Shown here piece after piece: positions 12,278-24,176 of a stretch of 64,000 nt of DNA. The stretch is from Argentina anserina (Eukaryota > Streptophyta > Magnoliopsida > Rosales > Rosaceae). The notes below the pieces were generated by a model, which saw nothing but the letters and a program-made list of their open reading frames with translations, did not search any database and was not told the DNA's origin. Within the stretch, counting starts at the first letter, position 1, and every line of letters starts with the position of its first letter. Where the stretch lies: assembly GCF_933775445.1 (NCBI RefSeq), contig NC_065876.1:28768001-28832000 (forward strand), in the 5' to 3' direction. The position numbers were made by a program, and so were the translations under genes.

Positions 12278-12560
12278 TTGTTTCTTTTTTTTTGAAAGGA
12301 AAGAGAGGTCACCATTGGTGCCTCATTTGTATTATTATCAAGATAGCTAAACAGGGGGGGGGGCTTTGTGCCTAAATCCCTATTAATATTACAACTATCT
12401 TAAAAAAGAACGTCCCGAATAATTACAGGAGTCTCCTTAAACTATATCTCATCTGCCTCTCTAAAACTAGCAAGATGTGTCAATCTATTAACAACACAAT
12501 TTGCTTCACGGTTGATATGCCGACATTCAAAGATATCCGAATTAGATGAAATTTTGTAGA
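12278..12560 (-). pseudogene. LINE 3' end: RNase H tail and poly(A)
   Basis: Minus strand encodes ECRHINREANCVVNRLTHLA, the C-terminal signature of the RNase H domain in plant LINE ORF2 (usually H..R.AN..AD.LA). It is followed by a short 3' UTR ending in a T-run on the plus strand at 12282-12293, meaning poly(A) on the sense strand. Only the last 280 bp remain, as in a 5'-truncated LINE insertion. Confidence 0.7.
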
Positions 12561-13165
12561 GATCTTGAATAGCATACATAAATATTAAATCGCTTATGCT
12601 GAAAAAATTTAACCGAAAAGTGTGCTAAAATTGAAACTTCACTCTGAATATGGACTATATATATATATATATATAAGTCGAAATCAATTTTTTTAATTTT
12701 AGAAGACAAGTCCAAATCAATTAGTTAGATAGGAAGCTCGATTAACTTGCATGCGTGTAAGTGTAACTACATGCAACAAATCTGATAGCTTCTTTAATAA
12801 AAAAAAAACTGATTTGCAACTAGCTGTCTAGCTTGTAGATTGAATATGATAGTCAATCATAGCTGGCTAGGCCAATGTAAGTAATTAACTATAATTGTAA
12901 TTATGCAAAACAGGTGTACGTAATTATATATGTAAATAATATTCCATAATTATATGATTAAATCGAATCCAATGGATGATCTAAATTGTTGGAAGAGGCA
13001 GAGGCAGACATGAATTAAAGGCGCAAGAATTCAGGTAGCCTGGCAATTGGTGGTTAACCGGTTATCTATAACTAAAGCGTAGTTCGTTAATGGTGAACCA
13101 TAGGGTTATCAGGCGCCAGCTTGCTAGCTAGCTCATATTTTCCAATATACCTAACAGTATTACAG
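12561..13165. other. Intergenic and promoter-proximal region upstream of the DUF761 gene
   Basis: AT-rich non-coding DNA with a short (TA)n run near 12656-12675 and a GCTAGCTAGCTC run near 13121. No gene or mobile element is recognisable. Confidence 0.6.
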
Positions 13166-13173
13166 TATATATA
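13166..13173 (+). promoter_or_regulatory. Probable TATA box of the DUF761 gene
   Basis: TATATATA about 175 bp before the ATG at 13347. It would place transcription start near 13200 and give a leader of about 150 bp without introns. Position fits; no other support. Confidence 0.5.
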
Positions 13174-13346
13174 GAGATTTATACCAGCTTTCCAACCAAA
13201 GCTTCCTCCCGCATCTCACCCTGCTCAACGCAGGGAGGAGACTACCGCGGGAAGGAGAAGGAGGAGATCTCGAAACTGTTCGATCGGGACTCGATCTATC
13301 TAGATCTCCGAACTATCATATAATAGATATCTACATATAAACAACA

Positions 13347-13979
13347 ATGGAAAATCAATCTCAGGTAGACAACAAGCAGCTGGTGATCACCATCCCGACC
13401 AACCAAGCCACTGATCAGCACGATGATCAGGGAAATGCAGCAGCCCCCGCCACACCGGCCATACCGGGAACTGTAGAAGCCGCTAAGAAGAAGCGTGGAG
13501 GTAATCAGATTCTGCAGGCAGCTATGTTTCTGCTCCGGCGTCGTCCCAGCAAAAAATCTCTCAAAGCCCCCTCCGTGGAAAGAGTGGCCTCCAAAAACGC
13601 ATGGAAGCGCTTTGTGGGGTCAATACGGCCGTTGCACCTCCAGGACAACCCTTCCTCACCCTCGTCGCCTATATTTGAGATCGCTGCACCTTCTACTCCA
13701 ACGGGGTCTGAAGCAGGATACGAAGACGTGCTCCCTCCACCCATGTCTCCGGCCCACGCCACCGATTTCATGTCCAGATCCTCATCCGAAGATAGCATGC
13801 AGAGCCGATACGCATCTGCCGTCAATCTCCAAGAGCTGGACCGGAGCGAGCAGGACGAAGATAAGAACAAGGGCAAGAGTGCTGATATATATGATGGTGA
13901 GGATGAGCATATCGACGCCAAGGCGGAGGAGTTCATAGCTCAATTCTACCACCAGATGAAACTTCAACCGTTAGATTAA
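13347..13979 (+). CDS. DUF761 domain protein, 210 aa
   Basis: Single uninterrupted exon of 210 residues. The C-terminus (about residues 190-207, DAKAEEFIAQFYHQMKLQ) is the DUF761 signature of plant proteins that end in (V/I)D.KA(D/E)EFI..F. The N-terminus is acidic and low in complexity. Residues about 47-80 form a basic block with the RRRPSKKSLK motif, followed by Ser/Pro-rich linkers (SPSSPIFEIAAPSTPT) and an acidic SDE stretch. Basic helix, disordered middle and short C-terminal motif is the usual plan of these small DUF761 proteins, whose biochemical role is unknown. There is no signal peptide or membrane segment. The start fits: a TATA-like box lies upstream and the next in-frame Met would remove most of the conserved basic region. 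Overlapping frames on both strands are shadows. Confidence 0.9.
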   Translation: MENQSQVDNKQLVITIPTNQATDQHDDQGNAAAPATPAIPGTVEAAKKKRGGNQILQAAMFLLRRRPSKKSLKAPSVERVASKNAWKRFVGSIRPLHLQDNPSSPSSPIFEIAAPSTPTGSEAGYEDVLPPPMSPAHATDFMSRSSSEDSMQSRYASAVNLQELDRSEQDEDKNKGKSADIYDGEDEHIDAKAEEFIAQFYHQMKLQPLD

Positions 13980-14600
13980 ATGGCTCCGACGACAATTGGC
14001 AGAACTAAAGACAATTGATTAGTCATCAATCTACCGAGGCCGATTATGCATGCTCATGCTCATGCGCGCATCATCGAAATTATATTATTCAAAGTTGAAA
14101 CTAGATAGCTATTATATGTCGGTTCTAAAAATATACTGCATTTTATGCTGTGCCATATATGGCTGCAGTTTCAACTTAATCAATATATCAATGCATGCGC
14201 ATGTATGTGGCCCTTTGGCTTATTTTCCATTATTGATAAGATATATGATCTAGCTCAACTACTCAAGCTGGACTAATTTCAGGAAAAAGAAATATATAGT
14301 ATACTATATATACTAGTTAGTATGGTTTGTCAATTCTATCTATGAAGAATCTATATTAATTAAACGTCGTTCACTACTTTACTAGTCGAAGCTGTATGAA
14401 CAAGAACTGCATTTGTAGTAAATGTTCATTTGGTACAAATTTGGCCCCGTTTTTTTATGTCAATTTCATTGACACATCTTAAAATATGACTATTTCAACA
14501 CAAAATAACCTACAATTTACCTAAATGAACATATTTCTACTAAATATATACATTTTAGGACTATTTTACCCTCACACCTATTGAATAGATAGACTTTCCC
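13980..14600. other. 3' flank of the DUF761 gene
   Basis: Presumed 3' UTR and AT-rich spacer with no gene. GC content rises at about 14600 where a short CCGG-rich repeat begins. Confidence 0.5.
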
Positions 14601-14601
14601 G

Positions 14602-14692
14602 TCACCGGACTCCGGCCACTGTCGTCGGATTCCAGCCACCTCAGCCGGACTCCGGCCATTGTTGCCAGATTCCGGTCACCTCCACCGGTCGC
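14602..14692. repeat. About 40-bp GC-rich tandem repeat, 2 copies
   Basis: CCGGACTCCGGCCACTGTCG...CAGCCACCTCAG is followed by CCGGACTCCGGCCATTGTTG...GGTCACCTCCA, period about 40 bp. The composition contrasts sharply with the AT-rich surroundings. Confidence 0.8.
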
Positions 14693-14696
14693 CAAA

Positions 14697-14970
14697 AAAA
14701 ATTACTAACACTCAATAACCCTCAATAACGAATTACTGACACCTATAACCTCTACTAACATATTATTGACACCCAATAACTCCCTAATTAACAAATTACT
14801 GACACTCCGTAACACCCAATAACAAAATGTTGACATCTAGTAACCCCTGATGACAAATTATTGACACCCATTAATTATGTTACTGACACCCAATAACTCA
14901 TAATAATAAATTACTGACACCCAATAACTCATAATAATAAATTACCGACACTTAATAACATGATTACTGA
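14697..14970. repeat. Degenerate minisatellite, units around AATTACTGACACCCAATAAC
   Basis: About nine imperfect units of 25-35 bp, each holding a (A)ATTACTGACAC core and an (A)ATAAC core. The last two full units are nearly identical (AAATTACTGACACCCAATAA then CTCATAATAAT). It ends directly at the left terminal inverted repeat of the next element. Confidence 0.85.
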
Positions 14971-14978
14971 CCCAGAAA

Positions 14979-17268
14979 GGGAGCGCATCACCTGTGCCAA
15001 TTAACCCAATGCAAAACCTATGCCACCAAAGAGGATCTGACACATGTTCATCAACTTAAAGCTCTTTTAACTAAGTTTTAACACTGGTAATTATACCCAT
15101 TTTTATTTTTCTAAAATATCTAATAAATTGCTGATGGAAAACAAATTCATATCTATTCCTACTCTTCCTCTTCCCATGAAACCTCTGGACAATTGATTGA
15201 AGGGGTTCTAATAAAAAAGTCAATTTCTACATATTTAATTATAAAATAGTCACATGAAGTTTCAAAATTATAAAATGGTCACTTTTTCAAAACTCTTAGA
15301 CTGTGGCCCATAAAATTTTAATAAATTACGATTCGTACCACTGAGTAACCAAATCTGCGATGTAGATTGACTAGACTCGATTTGGACCTTTTTCTCACGA
15401 TAGGCGACTAGTGCAAAGCGATGCCGAGATTGGAGTTCAGGCTCGAGATTGGAGCGGCGGCATTGGACATCCCGTTGGCTTCCTAGATTGGAGTTCGGGC
15501 TCGAGATCAGATCTATAAAGATGGCGTGAATCTTCTTCGATGAGCCACGGAGGCACGGCGGTGAGGCGACTTGTTGTGGCATCACCGAAATACGTCGACG
15601 GAAAGATTTGGTGGTTGGCGTTGCTGATTCATGCTTGGTTGTTTGGTTGGGTTTCTATACTAGATGGATACAAATTCTTTTGTGATGGAGAGGCAATAGT
15701 TTTGGGACATAAGAATAATTGTTTATTAATTGGAATTGTTATGGTTACGAGTTCGTTTATTGTTTGCTAGGTTTCATAAGTGAATTACCATGTAATTGGA
15801 TTGATGGTTCAAAGACTCAAATATAAGAGACAAAGAGAACAAGTAGAATTTCATTGGCAAGCAATTAAACAAGGAAGAGGAGATGAAGAAGGAACAAAAA
15901 ACAGTGTGACAGGTGTGACATGTAGTGTGAAAGATTATTTGACAGTGGGTGTGACAGCGACTGTGATAGAAGGTGTGATAACGGGTGTAATAACGGGTGT
16001 GATAGGTGTCAGCGGGTGTGACAACGGTGTGATAGAAGGTGTGATAGCGGGTGTGACAGCAAGTGTGATAGAAGGTGTGACAGCAAGTGTGATAGAAGGT
16101 GTGACAACAAGTGTGATAGCGGGTGTGACAGCATGTGTGAGATGTGACAGAAAGTGTGACAGCGTGTGACATGCCTTCAGGAAATGTCTAAATATGCTAA
16201 ATTATGTTCAAATTCAAAGGAAATTGGTATGAATATGCTCATAATGAAGAAAATAACTAGAATTAGAGAACATTGAGCTTCGATTTTACCGGAATTGCTT
16301 GGAGCACCGCCATCAACAGCGGTAACCCGTTGCAAGGATTGATGCGCTTTGTACGGTGGTCGGTTCAGAGTGGGTATGGCATTAAATGAAAGATGGGAGA
16401 GAGATATTTCCAACGGTACCAACCACTCTCAAATCTATTGCCGGAATTAGAAGATGAATGAGAAAAAAGATGAAAAAATGTAAAATAGTTCGAAAAATAT
16501 TTAAAAAGTGATTTTTTTTCTAATTTTGTTTTGTACTTATTGACTATTTTATAATTTTAAGTTAATTAAGATAACTTTTTTATAATTGAGAATTAAGTGG
16601 TAACTGTTTTCTAATTTAAAATAAGAGATAATACTTTTTTTTTATAAAAGGTGGTGGGTCTTGCACAGATGTATAGATTGAAAAATAGTTCAGCAACAAA
16701 CGATACCAATTAATCACAAACTGAGTTTCAGATTGATCTTATTATATCTGAAAATAAACCCAGATTGAGTTTTATCAAAATTCCCTCAAAACTCTAGTTT
16801 CAAAATACAATGCTGAAGAGAAGCCAATGAATGATCGACGATGCCGAACAGAAGAACTCAAGAAAAATACAATCAAAATCCGAAAATCAAATGGGCTTCT
16901 TCTCAATTTATTTTTCCAGAAACGAAAACAAGATGAGTTCATGTAGATTTAGAGGAAATTGGAATTAGGAATTGTGGGTTAGACAATGTCGATGTTATCT
17001 CCAATGTTAGATTGGGTAGAAAGACGAGAAAACTTCAGAGGAAGAAGATAGAGATGATGATGAGAAAGTCCGCAACTCAATTCGATGAATATGGAGAGGT
17101 AGAGTTAGAGTAAATATTAAATACGAGTTTTTTATTTTGTTAAGAAAAAATAGTTGGAAAATAATGAACTTAACATAGTTTACTTTATTTAAGTTATGAA
17201 CGAGTGTCGGACCCTATTTGGTGGCACATGTTTGGCATTGGGTTAATTGGCACAGGTGATGTGCTCCT
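14979..17268. mobile_element. 2.3-kb terminal-inverted-repeat element, probably non-autonomous Mutator-like
   Basis: The left end (14980-15044, GGAGCGCATCACCTGTGCCA...) is the inverted complement of the right end (17204-17267, ...TGGCACAGGTGATGTGCTCC), about 65 bp with few mismatches. Weaker inverted similarity continues inward for roughly 30 bp. Long inverted repeats on a short element with no transposase suggest a Mutator-like or foldback non-autonomous element, but I could not find a clean target duplication because the right flank is a run of A. A second, weaker inverted pair (about 15195-15300 with 16520-16610) suggests a nested element. No coding gene inside is supported. Confidence 0.65.
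15905..16165. repeat. GTGTGACAGC / GTGTGATAGAAG minisatellite
   Basis: About 20 units of 12-24 bp built from GTGTGACAGC(AA) and GTGTGATAGAAG. One plus-strand frame through it (15780-16169) reads as repeated GVTASVIE, because the period is a multiple of three. I regard the frame as a by-product of the repeat, not a gene. Confidence 0.85.
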
Positions 17269-17287
17269 AAAAAAAAAAGGAGTCAGA

Positions 17288-17937
17288 TGACCCAAAATGA
17301 CAAAAAAAACACATCCCTAGTCTTTAACTTAGGAAGCACGGAATCGCACACAAGCCCATGTTTCGCGCTTCAAAAGCGGAAGCCCCGGGGAAGCGCTCAG
17401 AAGTGTGGAATCGTGATTCCTAGAAACGTCATTTCGGGAAGCGATGTGGAAGCGCTGGGAAGCTCGACAGAAGCGCCTGGCTCAATTTTAGAAGTGTTTT
17501 GCAACAAAGTTATGAATATATGAAACTGAATGAAAACCTATAAAATAATCAAAATATGACCTCACATTCTCTAAATTCCTCAAACCATGAAGACTGAGTT
17601 CGTCTCTCTCATATTCTCAATATCTCCGACGACACGGCGGCCGGCGAGATTAAAATCACCAAACGAAATTGAAAAATCAAGAAGAAGAAGAAGAAATAAA
17701 GGTATGAAATGAATGGGTGGTAGATCTGCATATCATTTTGTGTAGGCTCAATTGGTGGTGGATCAAAGGTTTATGAACAAACACTGACAAATTTGGAGAG
17801 GCGGTGCTGCGGAGGCATGCCTATCAGTCTATCATTAAGTCCAAAGATGCGTGCTTATCACCATGCTTTAATTTGATATTTAATACTAATTTTTAATTAT
17901 ATAATCAGAATTGAGGTCAATATTTGTGTTTTAATTT
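17288..17937. other. Intergenic; possible MITE remnant, later split by copia element 2
   Basis: Contains clustered AAGCGxxxGGAAGC motifs at 17380-17480. Similar CTTCGCTTCCAGGC in inverted sense occurs at 24576-24592, beyond copia element 2. The two flanks were contiguous before that insertion, so one older repeat may span both. No gene. Confidence 0.35.
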
Positions 17938-17942
17938 AATTA

Positions 17943-18159
17943 TGTTTGAGGAGGAACGAAACGAAAATAATAACGACGTAATGGATCATAACGTAACAGT
18001 TTGTTGATTGATAATATGGCCTATATATAGGTATTACATCATATGAATCCCGTATGATTTAGAATCCTAATCCATTATAGATATGCGAATTTATCTCTAA
18101 CAGGAAACCATATTAGACTAAGACACATATAAGGGTATAATAGTAATTCTCCTGGAACA
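17943..18159 (-). repeat. 3' LTR of copia element 2
   Basis: 217 bp, aligning end to end with 24177-24392. Shared blocks include TGTTTGAGGAGGAAC, AATAATAACGACGTAATGGA, TCTAACAGGAAACC and AAGGGTATAAT. By eye they differ at roughly one base in seven, so the insertion is old. Confidence 0.92.
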
Positions 18160-18589
18160 CTCTCTCTTGTGTCACATGCTTAGGTTGCATGGTGCATACA
18201 TCGTTGCCTCGGTAAAAACCTTGTCAAGCAAAATAAAAACCTCTTGGGTAAACACAAAAACTTGATTGAAGGAAAAAAGAGCACAACGCACCGTCTACAT
18301 TTAATAGCATCATGTGAGGTAAACTCCCCCTAAAATCTACGAAACAACTCCCCCTGATTAGTGTCATAATCATGTAGTACAAAGAACAACGTATACAACG
18401 TTCATTATATGATTCTCAAAAGTAGTCTTGGGCTAATGATTAATCATTAATCTCGCCATATATCCTTAGATCATATATGATATACATAGCCAAACTTAGA
18501 TCTTAGGAAACAAGATTGCATAACAACTCAAAACAAGAGTTTGCAATGAAAATCAAAATCTCGGGTAGAATGACATTCACTCACTTAAA

Positions 18590-18955
18590 TGGCCATAACT
18601 TCTTCGTCACAATAGTCATCAGCGAACCGTAATATGTTCTGGAAAATACACACCCGTGGCTTTCTAGTGACATAAAGCTCACAACCTAATTCGATCGGAG
18701 CAGTTCATAGTGCTCTGTCGAAGTTGGCTGACTTGCAGATTTCCGGACATAACTGTCCTAATTTGCTAAAACGGCCATAACCTACTCAATATGATTGCTA
18801 TGAGTAAATGGTTGGTGTCCCTGCAAAGTATTCACATAGACCTTTCCAATGGTACCAGTTTCACCATATTTCATTGAGCGAGCTGTTTTGTAGGTTTCGT
18901 TGAAGTTGACCTACGAAACTGGACAGATTCTGATTTGTCACATTCAATGTGTCTT
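18590..18955. repeat. Tandem pair of a ~185-bp module inside copia element 2
   Basis: Two units, about 18590-18773 and 18774-18955. Each begins near GGCCATAAC and ends with a GAGC...(C/T)(C/T)GT(C/T)GAAGTTG core (18703-18728 and 18884-18911) followed by TGACyT. The same kind of module occurs at 9478-9620 and 9990-10160 inside the 8256-10521 element. Confidence 0.5.
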
Positions 18956-20532
18956 TTACAAAGGAATGGGGGAATGGACCAATGAAGGACTGATTTTAGT
19001 CCGAGACGGAATCATGCGTATCCTTTATGCTACCAGTGTCAACATCAACACTAACATGTATGCTAGTGTGTATGAGCTGCTGGTGGCGTTGGTGTGAGAG
19101 GAATGTATTGATTCGCTAAATGTAGAACTAGACCCATGTCAATGGAACAATGCAAGTCTAATGACGATGCATAGGCGCATAGTTAATCACATCATAATGA
19201 AAGCAATAGTGTCTCAACAACACTAACATGTATGAATGTATAGCTCATTGAATCTATTCATCATCTATACTTACGGAATCGAGAATCAAGAATTAGCTTT
19301 CATATGAACACATATGGGTATGAGTTCTTGCAATCGATTGTACTACGTTTTCTCGAACGTCGCAATCTGATTACATAAGCTCTCCGTGGTCTGAATGCAT
19401 TTAAAGTCCCTCGGGCACTCTCATATATGTGTCAAGATCCCTTTACATATATTCTATGACCACTATCATATGCTGCAAATCAGTGTTCATGGACATTACT
19501 ACTGATCAAGTAGGGGAAAACAATTATGTCCATAACGAGAGAATATAACTCATTGTAGTCAATACTAGGATAATGAGACAATCTTTGCGTCATAAGTCTT
19601 GCAAATATCGCATGACTTCATCTTTCTCATTACACTTACGAACAATGACTAACATAACAAGTCGAGTTCAACATGTATTGATTCTTTCCACTTCGGTCAA
19701 GTTGCTCATCGTTGATACTTTACAACGGAATAAGAGCATAAGCGAATACATCATCAATCATGGGAAATCAATCTATTAACATACGCGCGCTTTATATGAT
19801 CAATTTCATAGATTTCTATTCTTCTCTAACATCAACAAAAGGAGTCAGTAGCGTCCTACATAAACTTAGTTGATACACGTGTTTAGAGAATATCTCTTGA
19901 TGATGGGCAAAATACTTGTGCCTACGCTCCTCGCTTCTTTCTGGTTTTGATTCTAAAAAATAATGGTCTCCCCCTTATCTAGGTAGGATCCAAGACCAAA
20001 GCTATGACCCTTACTAGTCCATCTTTACGTTTGCCGCCCTTGTTTTGTGGTGGAATACCACGAGCGCTGACAACTCTACAGCGTACAATAGTGTCATCAC
20101 CGGATTTCTTCCCACTATCAGGGATGGTGCCAACGGTGCTTGGAACAGGTCATATGAAATTCTCTCATATACTGAGAGTTCCAATCTTACCGGCACATCA
20201 CAGCATTTATGTGTGATCTCGTCACTTTCGCAATATCGGTAAAGTCATTGAACATCGAATTTTTGACTTTCTGCAGGTCGATAATGCGTTGCACTTATTG
20301 CTTACTCAGAGCAGTGCGAGATCTTAATGAGACATATTGCCACACCACGTCAATTCCTGGCGTTAAAACCGGAATGAGAGCATTTCATATCTCCCCCTAA
20401 TGACGGGAAGTATGTCTCATCAAAGTGACCGTCTGCTAATATCACAAGATAGAGATTCACAGTTGTAGATTGGAAATAACGGACAAGTGTTGGTGATTCA
20501 TAAATCATAACCAACTAGAATACTTAATCGTT

Positions 20533-21100
20533 TCAAGTAGACCCATTGAGATTACTACAATAGAGGCACATAAACAACTTAACCAAATAGGTGTTAGTGA
20601 AAAGAACGTTGGGACCGTATCCAGTGACCATCTGGTACGCACCAAACGCTTGGCAAGTTGTGGTTCTGAAACGAATAAGTGTCGTTGCTTGCAACATCAT
20701 TACATATCCCCATGCAAAAATCTGTAGGTTAACACCCATAACCAAGTCCGAGCTCCACTAGATCGTGCAGTGAATGAACATGAGGAATAATATGTTCAAC
20801 GACGATCCCAGTAGACATGCAAAACGAAATCATCAAAATCGTGGAGGTGAACTCATAACCCTTTCCAAATAGATTTGAGAGGATGGAAAGGATGGTGAGC
20901 CCTTAGGATGATGATCATAACTAAAAACTTAAGCAAATGCATCGTTCAATGTGGAAAGTAAAGTGAGTGTGACCAACGCGTCGATGCTCTTAACCTATAT
21001 CATAAAATGTGCGCATTCGGTTGGATAGGGTCCACTAATGTCACCTTAAATACTTTGTAAGAATAGAATATGCTCAACGGAAGAGTCATCAATTAAGCAT
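20533..21100 (-). pseudogene. Copia integrase remnant (element 2)
   Basis: The minus frame at 20745-20533 includes WGYVMMLQATTLIRFRTTTC and GAYQMVTGYGPN, the C-terminal part of copia integrase (usually W..A..HA..LIR.RP...Y.LVTG..P). The nucleotide sequence upstream (to about 21100) matches the integrase core of copia element 1 at 4680-4970, with stops. Confidence 0.75.
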
Positions 21101-21723
21101 GTTTTGTCAGGAGGCCAAGTAGGAGGGCATGCGGGGCAGTTGCAGGGGCTGCGGGCTCAGGGGTTGCAATGCTGCGAGGCAGCTGCGGGGTTACAGACAA
21201 CCAATTTGTAGATTTTCTAATAAAGATATTCCTCTCCATTCTCAATATAAGTATCAAGATGAAAATGTATCATTGGCATATATGGCTTGTTAAACTTAGA
21301 TGGGCACGAAGATATAAAACACAATCTCCGCACGAGATCCGTAAAACAACTACATATCCCGTAGAACAGTGTGGGTGGTTACGAAATCAGCAAGACACTC
21401 GACTTCACTGCAGGACATCATCAAAATAAATTAAGAGAGTCGACGACACGAGGAACAATTCCAAGCAATACCCCGTAGGACATTGTCAGAAAGAGGATTG
21501 AAAATGGTACAATCCTATCGAATGTATCACATGTCAATAGAACTACATTCTTCAACTTAAAAGTTGGAAAAACATGGTATTAGAGCAGTTGAATACCAAA
21601 CAATTTGGGTGGTAAAAACCATCCAATTAGTGCAGGTGGTAACCAATAATAATAAAATCGTTTGAGCTATGAAATGACATAGAGAAAACCGGAAAATTAG
21701 GCGGAAAACCATGTCAAAAGAAC

Positions 21724-23001
21724 TCAAAACCGGGTGAAATTTGAACTGGGAAAACGTGGCAATAAAAAATTGCTAGAAATATGCCGGAACAAATGACGAG
21801 AAATGACGAAAAAATCACCGGAAACCGGCGGCGGCCGGAGTTGGCCGGAGCTGCATGTCCGACAGGTGACGCTGGCATGAATCGGTTGGTGACGCCGAAA
21901 ACGCCGGAAGTGGCCGAAAGGCGGCCAAAACGCCGGCAAAAAATCCTGAAACTCCGGAACAGTAACCGGGAAAAATGACGTTAATTTTAACATTCCGATG
22001 TCCATTTTTCAAAGTATGAAGTTCTAAATACACGATGTAACCCAAAAGCAGCAAATTTAAAAACCACGTGAGTTGCAAAAGTTGACTATTCATGTTAGGT
22101 TTAAAGAAAATAAAATTCTCATGAGTTCATCTTGTAAATAAGAAATACGAGAAATTTTATTGAATATGCCAATATTTAATATAACACAACCAAGCTTCTA
22201 ATTCCAATAGACGACTTAAATTAAAGTCGAGTAAGAAACATGACAATGTCAACATCATACTTGAAAACATAGTCAAAATAGATTAACTAATTAAAAGTCC
22301 ATAGCAACAAAATATTACATATCGGATATGGCGGAGCCTTAGCCTGAGGCTAAAAATGTGCCTACTTGAGAATGGAAGAATGTTACGTTTTCAACTCCAA
22401 AATTCTCTTAAAAATAGATAAAGGTGCCAAAAATGGCACGTGTTTCTCAGATATGGAGCATGCTTCAAGGTCAACTCTGGTAATATAACCGTCATAGACG
22501 TTTATTGAATCACTTTAAGTGTGTCCCATAGAATTCGTTATTTTTGGGATCATTTGTCAGCAAATAGTGCTGATTCAGAGTAATGAATTTCAACTCAAAT
22601 AAATGAGTACGTAGATCTTGTGATTATCGTTTATAGACATGAGTTAAAAAAACCCAAACATTCAAATAACAGTCGTGATGGCGACGCATCCATAAGAAAT
22701 AAGGGTTATATAGGTTTCGAATAATCGAAACTATTCAAGTATGTAACCGGAATTAGAAGGGTTGTGATGTATATGGTCACCAAATAATCGATGCATATCG
22801 GCAATTCTCATGATTGCACCCAAAACAGCGGTGCACTAAGGCAACCATACAAAATTGATTTCTTCCCTTTAAATAATAACATGACTCCCTCAGGACCGTC
22901 ACACGAAAAACGTCGATCAAGAGGGGAATCATATCCCTCTTTGGTCTCATTGGCATAATAAGAAAGGCCAGAAAATAGACATGAAGAAGGCTAATAGCGC
23001 C

Positions 23002-23049
<48 letters not shown>

Positions 23050-23133
23050 AAGCAGCAATTTTAAGAAAAACATACTTGTTGGTCTGCCAAATAGACAACA
23101 TATAATTAAATTGCTCTGCAAATCGATCGTCAT
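21724..23133 (-). pseudogene. Decayed gag and linker region (copia element 2)
   Basis: The nucleotide sequence is similar to copia element 1 at 6065-6383 (CCGGxxxCGGCGGCCGGAGTTGG linker) and 7776-8045 (frames containing IDVFRVTVLRESCYYLKG versus VDVFRVMVMGESQLFLKG). No intact gag. An (AT)n run at 23004-23045 breaks the frame. Confidence 0.6.
23004..23045. repeat. (AT)n microsatellite
   Basis: About 42 bp of alternating A/T within copia element 2. Confidence 0.95.
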
Positions 23134-23369
23134 GCACGAAGCTGCATGATGAATTCCTTTTCGATCTTCATATTTATGGCATAAAAAAACGCAATCCTTT
23201 CCGAATGTATGCGAATGCGGAGCTTCTGTAATGCCAGTACGAAGCGTTGCGCGATAGATTACATGAAAAAGATAAGAATATGGTTAAATAGATATTACCA
23301 TTGATAAATCTACCAAAACGTAGTAACAGTAATTCAAAAAACTTACTAATGAAAGGTAACCGTTTTACC

Positions 23370-24176
23370 TAGAGGGGCCAATTTACCGGTGTGCCCCGTA
23401 GTACATTGAGTACGTCTCCCCTGCTGCAATCGGGAAAATCGTCGGTTGCTGCAACTCCGGAGAGGAAGAGGATTGAGCCGGCGAGGGTCGGATCCTGCAG
23501 ATCTGAGTCATCAATTTGCGTGGTAGATGGCAAGAAGGGCGGCAGTGATCTTCGAGGCTGCGAGATTGTAGTAATTTGACAATGTTGAGGGACATCGCCG
23601 GCGTTGCACGAGTCAGAAACCAAAAATCCGGGGCGAGCTCGTCGGAGTTCGGGGAGGCTGGACTAGGGTCGAACGGCAGCCAAAGAATGCAGGCGACGCC
23701 GGGACGAGCTGGGTCCATTGACGGCGAGTAAGCTTGGTCCAAGAGGGAAGACGCGCGGCAAGGATCTGCATGATGGCGGCGACTGAGTCAGACTCATGAA
23801 AAACCGCAGGGGTTGCCGAACGGAGAAGCTTTACGCCGTCGGGGACTCGGGGCAAGGCAGAGGATGTGCGGTCTGAGATCAACAACCAATCCGGGTTCGT
23901 GTAAACTGGTCTCCCGCCGTGGCAGAGTTGGTCAGGGCCGGAGGATGGTCGGAGAAGAGGGTGGGTGGCCAAAAAATATTATTGGGTGCCCTAAGTAATT
24001 GCGTCCCCCTTTTTGTTTGTTTTTACTTCTTTTACCATCAACAAATTGTCGGGAATTGTTTCGAATTTTCCGGTTATGCCAAAAAGAAAAGGTTACATGA
24101 GACTGGGATTACAGGGTTAGGATTTTTGCTGGTGGCCTCATCACTTAGACACTTTAGAACAAAGTGCATGATAACA
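23370..24176. other. GC-richer leader of copia element 2
   Basis: Region between the 5' LTR and the gag-like part. It is rich in CCGG/GGCG words and gives several 60-119 codon frames on both strands, none with a domain I recognise. I treat all of them as chance frames of a GC-rich untranslated leader. Confidence 0.5.

Noticed and set aside
13495..13938. 147- and 143-codon frames overlapping the DUF761 gene
   Set aside because: They lie in other frames of a well-supported gene and have no recognisable domain; open because of the GC-rich, Ser/Pro-coding sequence.
15905..16165. CRISPR-like regular repeats
   Set aside because: Units are 12-24 bp with no unique spacers in plant nuclear DNA; it is a minisatellite.
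23369..23972. Several 84-119 codon minus-strand frames
   Set aside because: They lie in the GC-rich leader of copia element 2, overlap each other in different frames and show no motif.
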